The notes below the pieces were generated by a model. The model was not told the DNA's origin and did not search any database. It was given only the letters and a program-made list of their open reading frames with translations. The position numbers and the translations under genes were made by a program. From Usnea hakonensis (taxonomy: Eukaryota > Ascomycota > Lecanoromycetes > Lecanorales > Parmeliaceae), in assembly GCA_013423325.1 (NCBI GenBank), contig BLJB01000010.1, forward strand, positions 62,001-126,000: a stretch of DNA of 64,000 bases, read 5' to 3'. Each line of letters starts with the position of its first letter. The first letter of the stretch is position 1. This document shows, one piece after another, positions 33,393 through 43,224 of this stretch.

Positions 33393-36356
33393 CTAATGCA
33401 TCACTGTTTGCCTCCACCTATCAATCATCTCGTTTTGTCTCGGACTGACCGCTTCCACAGGTTGTTGCATCATCGGGCTGGAAAACCCGTTGGCTCCTGA
33501 AACAGCAGTAGCCCTGTTCGTGTAGCCTCCATCGTAAGTGCCGAGCCCACTCGCCATCGGCAATCCCCTCATTGGGCCCATCGAGGCCTTTCGCGTTTGA
33601 TTCATGGCCCACGGCGTATTGCGAGTCTTTGGGGCAGGGGAAAACTTGATCTCATTAAAGGGCATTGTACTGGAGCCGGCTGCTGGGTGCGCCGATAGGA
33701 TGGTCGCCATGCTGTGTCTCGTGGTCATCGCTGGTCTGGCGGCGGACCCATTGCTTTCGCCGCTTACATTGCGAGACTTGTTGGCCTCGCGCTGCAGGCG
33801 CTTGCGCCGCTGACCAAGAGTCTCGTCGGGGCCTGGGGTCTTGCTGGCGATATGAGGGTCAGAGGCTTCGTCTTTGAGTGGCTGTTCTGCTGGCGAAAGG
33901 CCACCGAATTGGGAGAGCACTTCGCTGGCGAAGTCACCACTCACTGGTCTCGGCTGAGTAGGGATGTTCGTAGCTTTTAGTCGTCGGATGCGTTGAGCAA
34001 GAGTCTCGTCCTCGTCCTCCTGCTCGTGTTGGGGTTTCTCGTCCGAGAAATTGGGAAGGTTGAGAGTATACATGCTATTACGCTTATCTGGATCTATTCG
34101 TGGCATGGGGTCCTCGCCTCGAAGTCGTGCGCGCCGATGGCTGAGCGGCTCGTTATCTTCCACTTCACGTCGAGCAATGAGACCTAGCGGTCGGTCTTCG
34201 TCGAATTGGCGGGATCTGTCATTGGCGTCGATTTTGCCGCGTGGAAAGAGCATACCCAAAGGAACATCCTCGTCATCTTGATTCCCAGGGCCTAAATTGT
34301 GCGCTTCAGGATCCTCCCATGCGAGCGTTGTCTGCTTCTGCCTCCTAGATTGCTTTTGAACCTGTGCCACAGCATCTAGCTGTAATAATGTGGAGTGCAT
34401 GCCGTTTGGAAATGCTGTCGCAGCTGTGCGACCGCGCTGCTTCTGCTGCAGCTTTCGAAGCTGCAACTCAGCCAATAGAGTGGTAGGCGCTCCATTGTAT
34501 TCCCCAACTTCTTCGGCTGCTTCAGCCTGGTTCTCTCCATCGAGCATCTCCTCCCTCGCATCATGAAAGTCAGTCTCTTCGTCGGCCGGGCCATCCAAGT
34601 CTTCATAGGAAGGCTGCAGAGGAGTATGTTCACCGCGCAAGTCGGCGCCATCGGCCTCTTGATATTCTTGCGCATCCTCAAATTGCTGCGCACTGCTTTT
34701 CCGCTTGCCAAAGTGACCACCTAAGCTCATCAAGCTACTATTTCGCTTCTTCGTATTTTCAAGCAGGTTGGAATTACTATTGCGCTTTGTCAAAAGGTTG
34801 ACAGTGCTTCTCCTTTGCCCAGGATCTCGGGCGTCTGCAGGCATGACGCTGGATCTGGATTGAACAGGAGCTTTACCGTACACTTCTGCGCCTACGCGAC
34901 CGGCGATCGGATGGTCAGTGAATGCGCTAACAGGAGCGAAAGCCGAGGCATCGAGGATACTGTCCAAGGTTGCGACCGCCGAATCGCCTTTTACTTGGAT
35001 CTCCTGACGTGTCGCCGGGTAATCGAAGAACATGGTAGCTCTCAGCTGTGGCGGCATGTCGGCCATTGTACGGCGCTTGCGTTCCTTCACATGAAAGGTC
35101 GACTCCGCTGTTTCCTCTGACTCGCGAGGGACGCCGTCATTCGCACTTTCAGTTGTATCCGGTAGCCACATAGCTGACTTCCGTGCTTCTGTGGGTAAAT
35201 TGCTCAAGAGCTCTGAGCGTCGCTTGTCTCGGTGCGGAGCTGCGGGCAGCTTTGATAATCGTTTAGGAAGATTCAGCATCATAGGTACTGGTGCTGGATA
35301 GTAGACCATGTTCTCGCCTGGCGTTGGTTCCATGTAGGAGACTGGCCGGATGGGAATTGGCTGACTTGATCCTCTCTGGTCCGTGGGCTCGTCAACTTCG
35401 GACGCATGATCCGAGTGAGACGCAATGTGTACACCATCGAAATCTGTGAATAAAGCTGCAGCTTGCCGGTACGTGTCAGAGGACGCTCGGGGTAGCTGCT
35501 CATTGTTGGCGGTCTCGGATCCCTCAATTTGCGTATGGGGTATCTCGACACTGTCCATATTGTATTGTTCGCCATTGATTACTCGACGCGCTATCGCCGG
35601 TGGCTCGGGCTGCGGCGCCAAAGGTACAAATCTCGTAGATGGCGGCGAGTTGAGCGACGTATTGTCCTGGTTCGGCTCAGACACCTGCTGAAGCCTCGGT
35701 CCATATGACAGAGATCTTTCCTTGATTGAATTCTGGTGTGACCATGACCCGGAGCGCACCGAGCTCCGAGGAGAGGCAAAGTATGCAGCAGGAGAGAAAC
35801 CACCATTCCGTGCAACATTGTTGGAGCCCGCGATTGAATTCGACGCGTGTGAGCCATATTCGTAGGAGAATTGACGATGCAAAGGCTCTTCTGCCTCTTT
35901 TTCTTCGTGGTGGGCGCCCAGGATGGATGAGGGTCTGCTATGCGATCTCCGTTGCTCCATCTTCATCTTTCGCAACTCTTCACCAATGTCAGATGACAGA
36001 CTCAGTCGCTCTGCGCTTTGTTCCAAACGCTCGATATTGCCAACGTATGCTCCTTGACTCGATTGGAGGTCTGGAGTGGGGTGTCTCAGTACGGAACCCT
36101 CACGTGAGACGGTACGAGGTCGATCCATGGCGTTGTCTGATGTGGATGAGCGAGAACGTAAGCGTGAGCGAGAGTGTGTAGATGTGGGTCGAGATGTCAA
36201 GTCATGGTATTGCTGAAGAGGAGATGATGAATAGGGTGGTGATGAAGGGGAGTGGGAGGAGGGAGAGGAGGAAGAAGAGGGAGAGGGAGAGGAGGGAGGG
36301 CGGGTTGATTCGGAGAGGGTATGATGCTGGCCATGGATAGTTAGATTGTCGGCCAT
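33393..36356 (-). CDS. Large disordered fungal protein, function unknown
   Basis: Single open frame of 987 residues, starting at an ATG followed by a very Ser/Pro-rich N-terminus (residues ~18-50). I do not recognise a catalytic domain, membrane span or signal peptide. The protein is rich in Ser, Arg, Glu and Pro with many RxxS-type sites, so it is probably cytosolic or nuclear and phosphorylated. Recognisable features are a coiled-coil-like Gln/Arg segment (ELQLRKLQQKQRGR) and a C-terminal third with recurring acidic-x-Leu motifs: DEDVPLGMLFPRG, DEDRPLGLIARR, DNEPLSHRRARL, DETLAQRIRRL and DETLGQRRKRL. The recurrence suggests repeated short binding elements. The coding frame is long and unbroken, so the gene itself is secure; its role is not. 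Confidence 0.8.
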   Translation of the reverse strand: MADNLTIHGQHHTLSESTRPPSSPSPSSSSSPSSHSPSSPPYSSSPLQQYHDLTSRPTSTHSRSRLRSRSSTSDNAMDRPRTVSREGSVLRHPTPDLQSSQGAYVGNIERLEQSAERLSLSSDIGEELRKMKMEQRRSHSRPSSILGAHHEEKEAEEPLHRQFSYEYGSHASNSIAGSNNVARNGGFSPAAYFASPRSSVRSGSWSHQNSIKERSLSYGPRLQQVSEPNQDNTSLNSPPSTRFVPLAPQPEPPAIARRVINGEQYNMDSVEIPHTQIEGSETANNEQLPRASSDTYRQAAALFTDFDGVHIASHSDHASEVDEPTDQRGSSQPIPIRPVSYMEPTPGENMVYYPAPVPMMLNLPKRLSKLPAAPHRDKRRSELLSNLPTEARKSAMWLPDTTESANDGVPRESEETAESTFHVKERKRRTMADMPPQLRATMFFDYPATRQEIQVKGDSAVATLDSILDASAFAPVSAFTDHPIAGRVGAEVYGKAPVQSRSSVMPADARDPGQRRSTVNLLTKRNSNSNLLENTKKRNSSLMSLGGHFGKRKSSAQQFEDAQEYQEADGADLRGEHTPLQPSYEDLDGPADEETDFHDAREEMLDGENQAEAAEEVGEYNGAPTTLLAELQLRKLQQKQRGRTAATAFPNGMHSTLLQLDAVAQVQKQSRRQKQTTLAWEDPEAHNLGPGNQDDEDVPLGMLFPRGKIDANDRSRQFDEDRPLGLIARREVEDNEPLSHRRARLRGEDPMPRIDPDKRNSMYTLNLPNFSDEKPQHEQEDEDETLAQRIRRLKATNIPTQPRPVSGDFASEVLSQFGGLSPAEQPLKDEASDPHIASKTPGPDETLGQRRKRLQREANKSRNVSGESNGSAARPAMTTRHSMATILSAHPAAGSSTMPFNEIKFSPAPKTRNTPWAMNQTRKASMGPMRGLPMASGLGTYDGGYTNRATAVSGANGFSSPMMQQPVEAVSPRQNEMIDRWRQTVMH

Positions 36357-36720
36357 AGCTACATATGCGAGATTGCAGAGAAAAAAATAAAGGAAGGTGG
36401 GTCGACTGGCGGAGTGAGGGAAAGATCAGAGAGAAGGCCTCGGGAGTCGGCTAAAGTTGTTACAGAGGTTGGAAAATTTATGATTTATTACAACGTAAAA
36501 GTACCTCAAAACACTATCATAGGTCCCGCTTTGCTGTCATGGAAAATATAAATTGATAAAGTGGAAAACAAAAAGAATCCCAAGGAGACGGAATTTTTAA
36601 TTTTATTTATGCAGGGCATATAAAGCTCCATTTTCACTTTTCTAAGCATAAGGTAGAAGAGATAAAACCTATTATCCTCAATTATTCGTAAAATGTCAGG
36701 ATTGATGAGACTGATCAGTG
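36357..36720. other. Promoter side of the disordered-protein gene
   Basis: 364 bp of A/T-rich upstream sequence between the minus-strand gene and the MITE. No gene recognised. Confidence 0.5.
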
Positions 36721-36728
36721 TAAAAGAA

Positions 36729-36795
36729 GGGTTCTGTTAGGTTGACACCCCTTTTTACTGCATTGACACCCCCTTTTACTACATTGACACCCCCT
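36729..36795. repeat. MITE left terminal inverted repeat
   Basis: Pairs with 37190-37262 read in reverse, with a few mismatches and a small length difference in the C runs. It contains three TTGACACCCC units spaced about 21 bp apart. Confidence 0.85.
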
Positions 36796-37189
36796 CATAT
36801 TTCGGCCATGCTCTAAGTCCCTACCGAGGTACCTTCTGCTTGGTGTATCTACCATAGAAATCTATGTACCTTTCCAGGGAAGCATTGATTTGGGAGGCCT
36901 AAAAGCATGGCTTTGGGATGGATTTGAGAGCATGGAAAGCATGGATTTGGGAGCATGGAAAGCATAGTGGGAATGAATGCAAATGGTAGCCAGTCGTTGC
37001 AGTGCAAGTGGTAGCCAGTCGTTGTATTGTAAATGGTAGTGGGAACGAGTGCAAGTAGCAGCTAGTCGTTACAGTGCAAATAGTAGTGGGAACGAGTGCA
37101 AGTGGTAGATTCAGTAGATTTAGTATACACGGTGTTGCTTTCTTAGCGGCAAGAGGTATACTCGTGTTATTAGCCTATTTCTACCTAGC

Positions 37190-37262
37190 ATGAGGGGGGG
37201 ATGTCAATGTAGTAAAAGGGGGTGTCAATGTAGTAAAAAGGGGTGTCAACCTATCAGGACCC
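37190..37262. repeat. MITE right terminal inverted repeat
   Basis: Inverted partner of 36729-36795. It contains three GGTGTCAA/GATGTCAA units separated by TGTAGTAAAA. Confidence 0.85.
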
Positions 37263-37270
37263 TAAAAGAA

Positions 37271-37633
37271 GAAGCACGTGAGCTCTGTAAGGTACGAGTG
37301 ACTTGCTTAGAATAGAGTACTCTACTTGTGCCTACCCACCTTGATTTTGAGGACTAAAATTCCTTGAAATTTATGATCGGCAGCCGCAACTGCCACTAAG
37401 CAAACATATTTATAGGTACGTGGCGGGAGGGGGTAAAGGGTCCGCTGATAAGCTCAAATAAGCTCAACATCCCTGTACTTTACCCTGTACTATACCTCAA
37501 GGCTCGCTTCCACATGACTCAATAATATACCTGCAGCGCCGAGGCATTTCAATTTCCGCGCGACATTCTACATCACATCTCCCCTCCGAGCTCCCCTACC
37601 TACGTCGAGATATCTCAGCCTCCAGTCGCCACA
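37271..37633. other. SPP382 promoter
   Basis: 363 bp between the MITE and the SPP382 ATG. It contains pyrimidine-rich sequence just before the start (37565-37630). The MITE insertion lies directly upstream of it, so it may touch the distal promoter. Confidence 0.45.
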
Positions 37634-39907
37634 ATGCCGCATTTCTCTATGAATGCTGCCGGTCAAGGAGACGAATCCGAGGATTCAGATCATAGGCAGA
37701 AAAGGCGCAAGACAAACCCTATGATGCAGTCAAAATCAAATGGAGCTACCCAGAATGGGGCTTCACCTGCTGCCAACTCTTTCGCCGCCAAGATGATGGC
37801 AAAGATGGGATACGTCGAGGGGCAAGGTCTTGGGGCTGCTGGCCGGGGTAGGCTTGCTCCGATTGAGAGCCAGTTAAGACCACAAGGGGCTGGTTTGGGT
37901 GCAGTAAAAGAGAAGACGAAGCAGGCCAAAGAGGAGGAGAAGAGAGAGGCTGCCTTTCGAGGCGAAACGCTTGAAGAGTCATCCGAAGAGGATAAGAAGA
38001 GGCGGCGAAAGCTCAAGGAGAAGAAAGCATCAGACGGAACGAGCGTAGTAGGCGCGCCAAGAAAAACAAAGCTCAAGTATAAGACGGCGGCAGAAATGAG
38101 GACAGCAGCGGAGGGGCTAGAAGTCCCAAATGTGTTGATGTCTCTCATAGATGCTACGGGTCAGGACGCGAAACTCCTGACGTCGACCGCTGGCTTGATG
38201 AGCTCTCAAGCAATGGTGCCGAGTGAAACAGAATCATCAAAGATTGCACGCAGGGCACGGCGGGATCTAGAAGCATTCACGGATGAGTGGACGGCTTTGG
38301 CCGAGAGAAAGGAATTTTTCGCGGTTCAAGAGGCCCATTTAGCCTCAGAGATTGGAGAAAACGGAGAAGAATTTCGTAACGTAGAGGACATGATTGACGC
38401 TATACAGCATCTGCAGCAGATAAATTTGAATGACAATAACTTGGATGACTCTGATCGATGGGAAGCTGTCACCAAGAAATTGGAGTCCTTGCACAAATCT
38501 GGCACGGGACAGTCGTCTGAGCTGCAGGAACTTGCCGTTGCAGCGCTTCATCCTTTGTTGAAACACGCAATGCAGGAATGGGAACCGTTGTCATCATCAC
38601 CGGAGGAAACCGGCGGGTTGCCGTATCTGAAAAGACTGCAGCTCATTCTCATTCCTCCGCGAGAAAATGACACTGCCCTGGCGCTTCAAGACGAGACTTT
38701 CTTCGTACCGCAGAGCAAAGCTACCACGTGTTACGAAACTATGATCTATTCGTTATGGCTACCACCAATGAGGTCCGCCATAACGAACCACTGGGATGTT
38801 TACCAGGACTCTGATGGTCTGGTCAATCTCCTCAAAGCATGGAAGCCCGTGCTTCCTCCATTCATCTGGGCCAACGTCATCGATCAGCTTGTTGCAAAAC
38901 GTCTCTCCGATGCGGTAGCTGCTTGGAAGCCGCGCAACGCTCAAAAGAGCCATCGGAACTCTCCCAAACCACCTCATGTCTGGCTGTTCCCGTGGCTTCA
39001 GTATCTGGATGAACAGCACACGGACCCTAGGGCCTCGACGGGTCTTTTAGCTGAGGTCAAACGCAAATTCAAAAGTGTGCTGTCCACTTGGAATCTGTCT
39101 TCCCCTGTACCTATTGGACTTGAGGAGTGGCGAACAGTGCTTCAATCCGAGCTTTCCTCCATGCTCGTTCGGAACCTGCTTCCACGACTGTCAATGCATC
39201 TGTCCACCAACCTCATAATCGATCCCAGTGATCAGGATCTCACTCCTTTAGAAGATGTTCTACAGTGGGCCCCTTTTTTCTCCCTCGATACGATGGCACA
39301 TCTGTTCATCGCAGAGCTCTTTCCCAAATGGCATCAAACTCTATACGTCTGGCTTACCTATGAGGGCGTGAATTACACTGATGTTAAGAATTGGTACAGT
39401 TGGTGGAAAGAGGAAGTATTAGGGAAAGCACTGTCCGCTGGATTCAATGAGCTGCCATCAATTGCAGGCGAATGGAACAAGGGCCTTGAAACTATGAGTG
39501 AAGCTCTCGACTTGCTGGAAAATGGCATGGACGTGAGCACGCACCTGCCAGCGCCATCGCTGGATAGAGTCTCTGAGTTGAGCCAGGGGACCCCTCCTAT
39601 ATCGACCCCGAAATCATCCGGACATCCACATTCACGCACAGAAGAATCGATCACATTCAAAGACGTTGTGGAGGAGTGGTGTGCGGAAAACGGTCTTCTC
39701 TTATTTCCTCTCCGTGAAGCCGATCTGCAGACTGGGCTTCCTTTGTTCCGTATCACGGCTAGCGCGAGCGGTAGAGGAGGTGTCATTGTTTATCTCAAAG
39801 GAGACGTCGTGTGGGTTCGTGGTGGTGCTGCGGCGGGGTCTGAGAATCGTACGTTCTTGCCTGTGGGACTTGATGAGATGTTGGTGGCGAGAGCGGAAGC
39901 ACGATGA
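37634..39907 (+). CDS. SPP382: G-patch splicing factor, NTR1/SPP382 (TFIP11) family
   Basis: Single exon, 757 residues, ATG in good context (CACAATG). In yeast this protein activates the helicase Prp43 to take apart the spliceosome after splicing; it acts in the nucleus. Seen here: a short acidic N-terminus and KR-rich nuclear-signal-like RQKRRKTNP, a G-patch at about residues 48-92 (MGYVEGQGLGAAGRGRLAPI), a charged Lys/Glu linker, and then a long helical region with the GCFC-type fold of TFIP11 proteins including WLPPMRSAITNHWDVY and WNTKEPDP-like replaced sequence around the Trp-rich middle. The C-terminal part ends in a conserved block (VVWVRGG). Length is close to yeast Spp382 (708) and human TFIP11 (837). 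It starts about 360 bp to the right of the MITE. Confidence 0.9.
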   Translation: MPHFSMNAAGQGDESEDSDHRQKRRKTNPMMQSKSNGATQNGASPAANSFAAKMMAKMGYVEGQGLGAAGRGRLAPIESQLRPQGAGLGAVKEKTKQAKEEEKREAAFRGETLEESSEEDKKRRRKLKEKKASDGTSVVGAPRKTKLKYKTAAEMRTAAEGLEVPNVLMSLIDATGQDAKLLTSTAGLMSSQAMVPSETESSKIARRARRDLEAFTDEWTALAERKEFFAVQEAHLASEIGENGEEFRNVEDMIDAIQHLQQINLNDNNLDDSDRWEAVTKKLESLHKSGTGQSSELQELAVAALHPLLKHAMQEWEPLSSSPEETGGLPYLKRLQLILIPPRENDTALALQDETFFVPQSKATTCYETMIYSLWLPPMRSAITNHWDVYQDSDGLVNLLKAWKPVLPPFIWANVIDQLVAKRLSDAVAAWKPRNAQKSHRNSPKPPHVWLFPWLQYLDEQHTDPRASTGLLAEVKRKFKSVLSTWNLSSPVPIGLEEWRTVLQSELSSMLVRNLLPRLSMHLSTNLIIDPSDQDLTPLEDVLQWAPFFSLDTMAHLFIAELFPKWHQTLYVWLTYEGVNYTDVKNWYSWWKEEVLGKALSAGFNELPSIAGEWNKGLETMSEALDLLENGMDVSTHLPAPSLDRVSELSQGTPPISTPKSSGHPHSRTEESITFKDVVEEWCAENGLLLFPLREADLQTGLPLFRITASASGRGGVIVYLKGDVVWVRGGAAAGSENRTFLPVGLDEMLVARAEAR

Positions 39908-41333
39908 GATTGCGAGGGTATGAGGAGGAGGATTATTGTGAATAGTAAGGCTAGATCTTTGACCGGGCAATGTTGATTCCATTCGAATAGGATTTCATAA
40001 GCGGTGAACTACACTGGCTTGGCTGGTAAGGTGATATTTTCTTCCTCCCTTTCCAGAAACTTGTTTCCGAACCAAACAAAGCTGTCTTACGCTCATCCAC
40101 CAATCTTTTCTCCAAAAACCCTTCTCTTCTCTCCTCTTCTCTTCGCTGCAAGCTCAACATCGAACATCTAATCCTTCGCCTTCCACCAATATGATATATA
40201 TATACACGCCTTACATACTCGTCCCCTCAATCCTCCCCATCCCCCATCCCCCATCCCCCATCACACCAGCATCCTCCACCCCATAACATACATCCTCTAC
40301 ACAACTAACCCTCAACCCCCCCCCTCCCCCAACACTCCCAACCTATCTCATCTAACACTCACCCATCATCATAAATCCCAAATCCTCAACATACCACCCG
40401 CAGCTATTTTGGCACCAGAAACGATTGCCACTCCTAATTATCCTACCTGCTGCCCTCATGGGAAATATTTCTCTGCTTTTTCTGATTGTTTAAATGGGTT
40501 GCAGGGGGGGGGGGGATTTGTGGAAGCTGTTTTCTTGCTTTTTTTTTTCGTGGTCTGGTGTTGGGTTAAGGGGGAAGGGAGGGGGAGGGAGGAGGCTGGT
40601 TATTATTTGGCTGTGACGCTGTTGATGGGGTGGTGGGTATGTAGGGGGGTTGGTTGGTGAGGAGGATAGAGTATAGGATATAGGGGCGTTGAGAGGCTTG
40701 GTTGGGGGGTGCGATATACACACGTATACACATACAGAGAGAGAGAGAGAGACACACACACAGCTAGCCAAACTCAATGCGGCAGGAAGGGACTTTTCCG
40801 AATGAGCGGGTGCGGAGAATCCGTGTTGAGGCATATAGGTTCTCATTGCAAAGGGGGTAGGGATAGTGGGGGAGTGGGATTTGGTTGGTGGGTTGAAAGG
40901 GAGGTGGGAGGGGGATGGGGGTGGAAAGAGCGGAGGAGGTGGATGATGGAGTGGAGGATGGGCAAGGGAGATGTTCTGGGGGGTTTGTTGATGGGGATTC
41001 AATGGATGAATTTTTTGTAATCACTTCTATGTCTTGGGGTGGAGTGATGGGGCGCTGGTGCGCGTCGGGTGTGCGCGTTGAGTTTGTGGGCTTTTCTATA
41101 TTTTTTTTTTCTTTGGCGATTTATAAGACGCAGCTTTGAGACTTTGGTTCAGAAATGAGTGCCATGGTGAGGTCTTCGCAGCTGGAGACATGGTGAATAA
41201 CGCGGTACTGTTGGGCGGTTGAGGCACCTTGTAAGGTAGGCAAAAATGATCGTTAGTCAAACAGGTTGATATCACACCTTCCAGCACTTGAATAGCGGAG
41301 AGAGTTTGCTATGAGATGAAGCGACAGAAAATG
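39908..41333. other. Low-complexity intergenic region
   Basis: 1.4 kb with CT-rich stretches (40220-40400), G-rich runs (40501-40700, 40860-41000) and a short GA/CA microsatellite (40735-40762). Open frames here reflect base bias. No gene recognised. Confidence 0.5.
40735..40762. repeat. GA/CA microsatellite
   Basis: A run of GA dinucleotides passes directly into a run of CA dinucleotides in non-coding sequence. Confidence 0.85.
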
Positions 41334-41335
41334 TA

Positions 41336-41408
41336 ATCGTCCGGCATACCTACTCGGCTCACCGAGTACGGTCCGGCTCAATAATAATCCGGTCTCAATA
41401 CGAAATAT
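41336..41408. repeat. Transposon left terminal inverted repeat
   Basis: 73 bp, differing from its partner at about one base. It contains an inner palindrome, TACTCGGCTCACCGAGTA, which can form a 7 bp hairpin stem. Confidence 0.92.
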
Positions 41409-41576
41409 CTATATATCCCCCCATTTACATTTATATAATATGGTAGGAAAGTCTACTATATAGCCTCGCTTTTATATATCCTTTTACTATATCTTTACCT
41501 TCGTAGCTGTAGCCTTGAAGACCCGAATCTTCTTGTTCCGGAGTGCTAAATGTGCCCTATCCTCCTTCGTAATGGC

Positions 41577-43080
41577 CTAATTTAATGCTCTCTCCGCCTT
41601 TTCTCGCTCTGATTCTTGCCGTGCAGTGACTTTGGAGCGTGCTTGATGCGAGTATATCGTACCACCGCGTTGAACAAGCGTATTTGGTTGTGCTTTTCGT
41701 GCTGCACGAGCTACTGCAGCCTCATGTAGCTTGGTAAGCTCCTGTTCGGCCAGAGAGCCGGACAGCATTCTCGCTTCGGCTCCACGAATATACCTCTCAA
41801 CCACTTCCGAATCGTGTAGATCTACTTGATCTAGTAACTCTTTGCCGTACTGAGTAACTTGTCGATATGTGTAAGGCGTAGGCCATTCGTGAATGGCTGG
41901 GACAATATTATTCTCCGGGGTAATAGGCCTTTCTTCCGGAGAATCTCTCCGATATTCGAGTAAACGGTCCAAAACGACGATAGGATTCAATGGAATCAGG
42001 CCTGCTTTCTTCTATGTAGATACCACTATAGTAGATCTAAAAGTCCGCTCCCGAATTGCCTGGAAATTGGCTAGAAAATCCATACGAGAGTATTTACTAT
42101 TGGCCTAGCGAATCGACTCGTTAATAGCTTCGGTATACCAATGTTTGAATGGCTAGAATACACCTATATCCAATAGCTGATATAGATGTGACGAATGTGG
42201 TAATAAATAGAAAGGCCATATGTGTTTGTCTTCTATAAATGCGAGTACCTCTCGTGTAAGATGACTTCTATATCTATCAAATATTAGTATTCTCCACTTT
42301 CTTATACGACGATTTGCAGTGAAACGATTAAAGTGCTTGATCTACTCCTCGTATAGATCATTATTCGTGTATCCCGTATTACTAATACTCTAAAAAGTAT
42401 CCGGATCTAAGCTGTCTTATTGCTAATTGCCCAAGTATTGCTTTCCGGCTATAATTAATATCGGGGGAAGCGTATATCCCGTACCACTAATACACTCTAC
42501 AGACGTAATATAGTCTCTATTATCGGTATCCGTCTGGAAAAGAGGTCGATTCTACTCCTCGGTAATAACCTATTGACTCTTTCCTACTCTAACTCGGAAC
42601 CCTATCTTATCTATATTGTAGGTATCCGAGTAATCTATACCGATTTCTTTATATATACCGTTAAAACGGTAGTACCAGTCTAAAACCTCCTTCGGCTTAT
42701 GCGCATTCTTTCGCTGTGCCGCGAGAGGTCTTTGTTGTCGTATTTTGTACTGTGGAAAGCGTTGTACGAATCGTGTAGGCCAATGCTTTCCTACAGTACG
42801 CTATGGGCCAGGACGTTTACGGAGTACCGAATTTGCAGCTCTTAATAGCATAGGTCGACGACATGCCGTGCCGAGTGTATCGAGACGTTATATATATTGA
42901 TGTACTGTAGCCTCTTCCGGCTCGGTAAGAGCGTAGTTGTTACTCTTTCTCGTATTGAGACTATTGTATCGATTTAGGAGCTGTTGGTAGGGCATATGGA
43001 ATTCCTGGGCGAGTCTCGTGATATTCGGCTTACTTCCTTTAGGAATCGATTCCAGGGCCTCTTGTACGCGTCCTTCTTTG
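41577..43080 (-). pseudogene. DDE transposase relic (pogo/Fot1 type)
   Basis: Minus-strand reading from about 43080 shows transposase-like pieces: an N-terminal helix-turn-helix region (KGSKPNITRLAQEFHMPY), NIDKIGF, which is the usual first catalytic Asp context, then LIFDRYRSHLT, where the family has D-G-H-x-S-H, and LLDIGVF with the third Asp. In-frame TAG stops are certain at 42153-42155, 42105-42107 and 42012-42014, and more occur upstream. The last 137 codons (41990-41577) are open. The changes fit C-to-T on one strand or G-to-A on the other: CAG to TAG stops, Gly to Arg and His to Tyr in the DGH motif. The protein is not functional. Confidence 0.85.
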
Positions 43081-43149
43081 ATAGTATACGAATTAGGTAT
43101 GTTGTTGTGGATCTATATTCGAATAATGGTAGTTATTGAATTTTGGAGA

Positions 43150-43222
43150 ATATTTCGTGTTGAGACCGGATTATTATTGAGCCGGACCGTACTCGGTGAG
43201 CCGAGTAGGTATGCCGGACGAT
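43150..43222. repeat. Transposon right terminal inverted repeat
   Basis: Inverted copy of 41336-41408 including the inner palindrome. It ends at the TA duplication. Confidence 0.92.
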
Positions 43223-43224
43223 TA

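Larger units (their letters stand above)
36721..37270. mobile_element. MITE, 534 bp, hAT-like by target duplication
   Basis: A non-coding element at 36729-37262 is flanked by a perfect 8 bp direct repeat TAAAAGAA (36721-36728 and 37263-37270). Its ends are inverted repeats of about 65 bp: the left begins GGGTTCTGTTAGGTTGACAC and the right end, read in reverse, GGGTCCTGATAGGTTGACAC. Each arm carries three direct copies of a TTGACACCCC(C)TTTTACTACA-like unit. The interior is made of imperfect repeats (TAGTGGGAACGAGT and GTAGCCAGTCGTTG units, three copies each) that differ mostly by transitions. An 8 bp target duplication with short inverted ends fits the hAT superfamily; the transposase source is not in this window. 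No coding capacity. Confidence 0.85.
41336..43222. mobile_element. Pogo/Fot1-like DNA transposon, decayed
   Basis: 1887 bp element with 73 bp terminal inverted repeats that are almost identical (41336-41408 and 43150-43222), starting ATCGTCCGGCATACC. It is bordered by the dinucleotide TA on both sides (41334-41335 and 43223-43224), as expected for Tc1/mariner-superfamily insertion. The interior is AT-rich compared with the flanks and encodes on the minus strand a DDE transposase relic listed separately. Length and arrangement fit the Fot1/pogo group of fungi. Near-identity of the two ends contrasts with the ruined coding part, so strong directional mutation of the interior is more likely than slow decay. 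Confidence 0.9.

Noticed and set aside
36739..37252. Reading the MITE as a TA-inserted Tc1/mariner MITE starting GGTTGACACC
   Set aside because: TA does flank this inner boundary, but the inverted repeat continues about 10 bp further out to the perfect 8 bp duplication, which is the better boundary.
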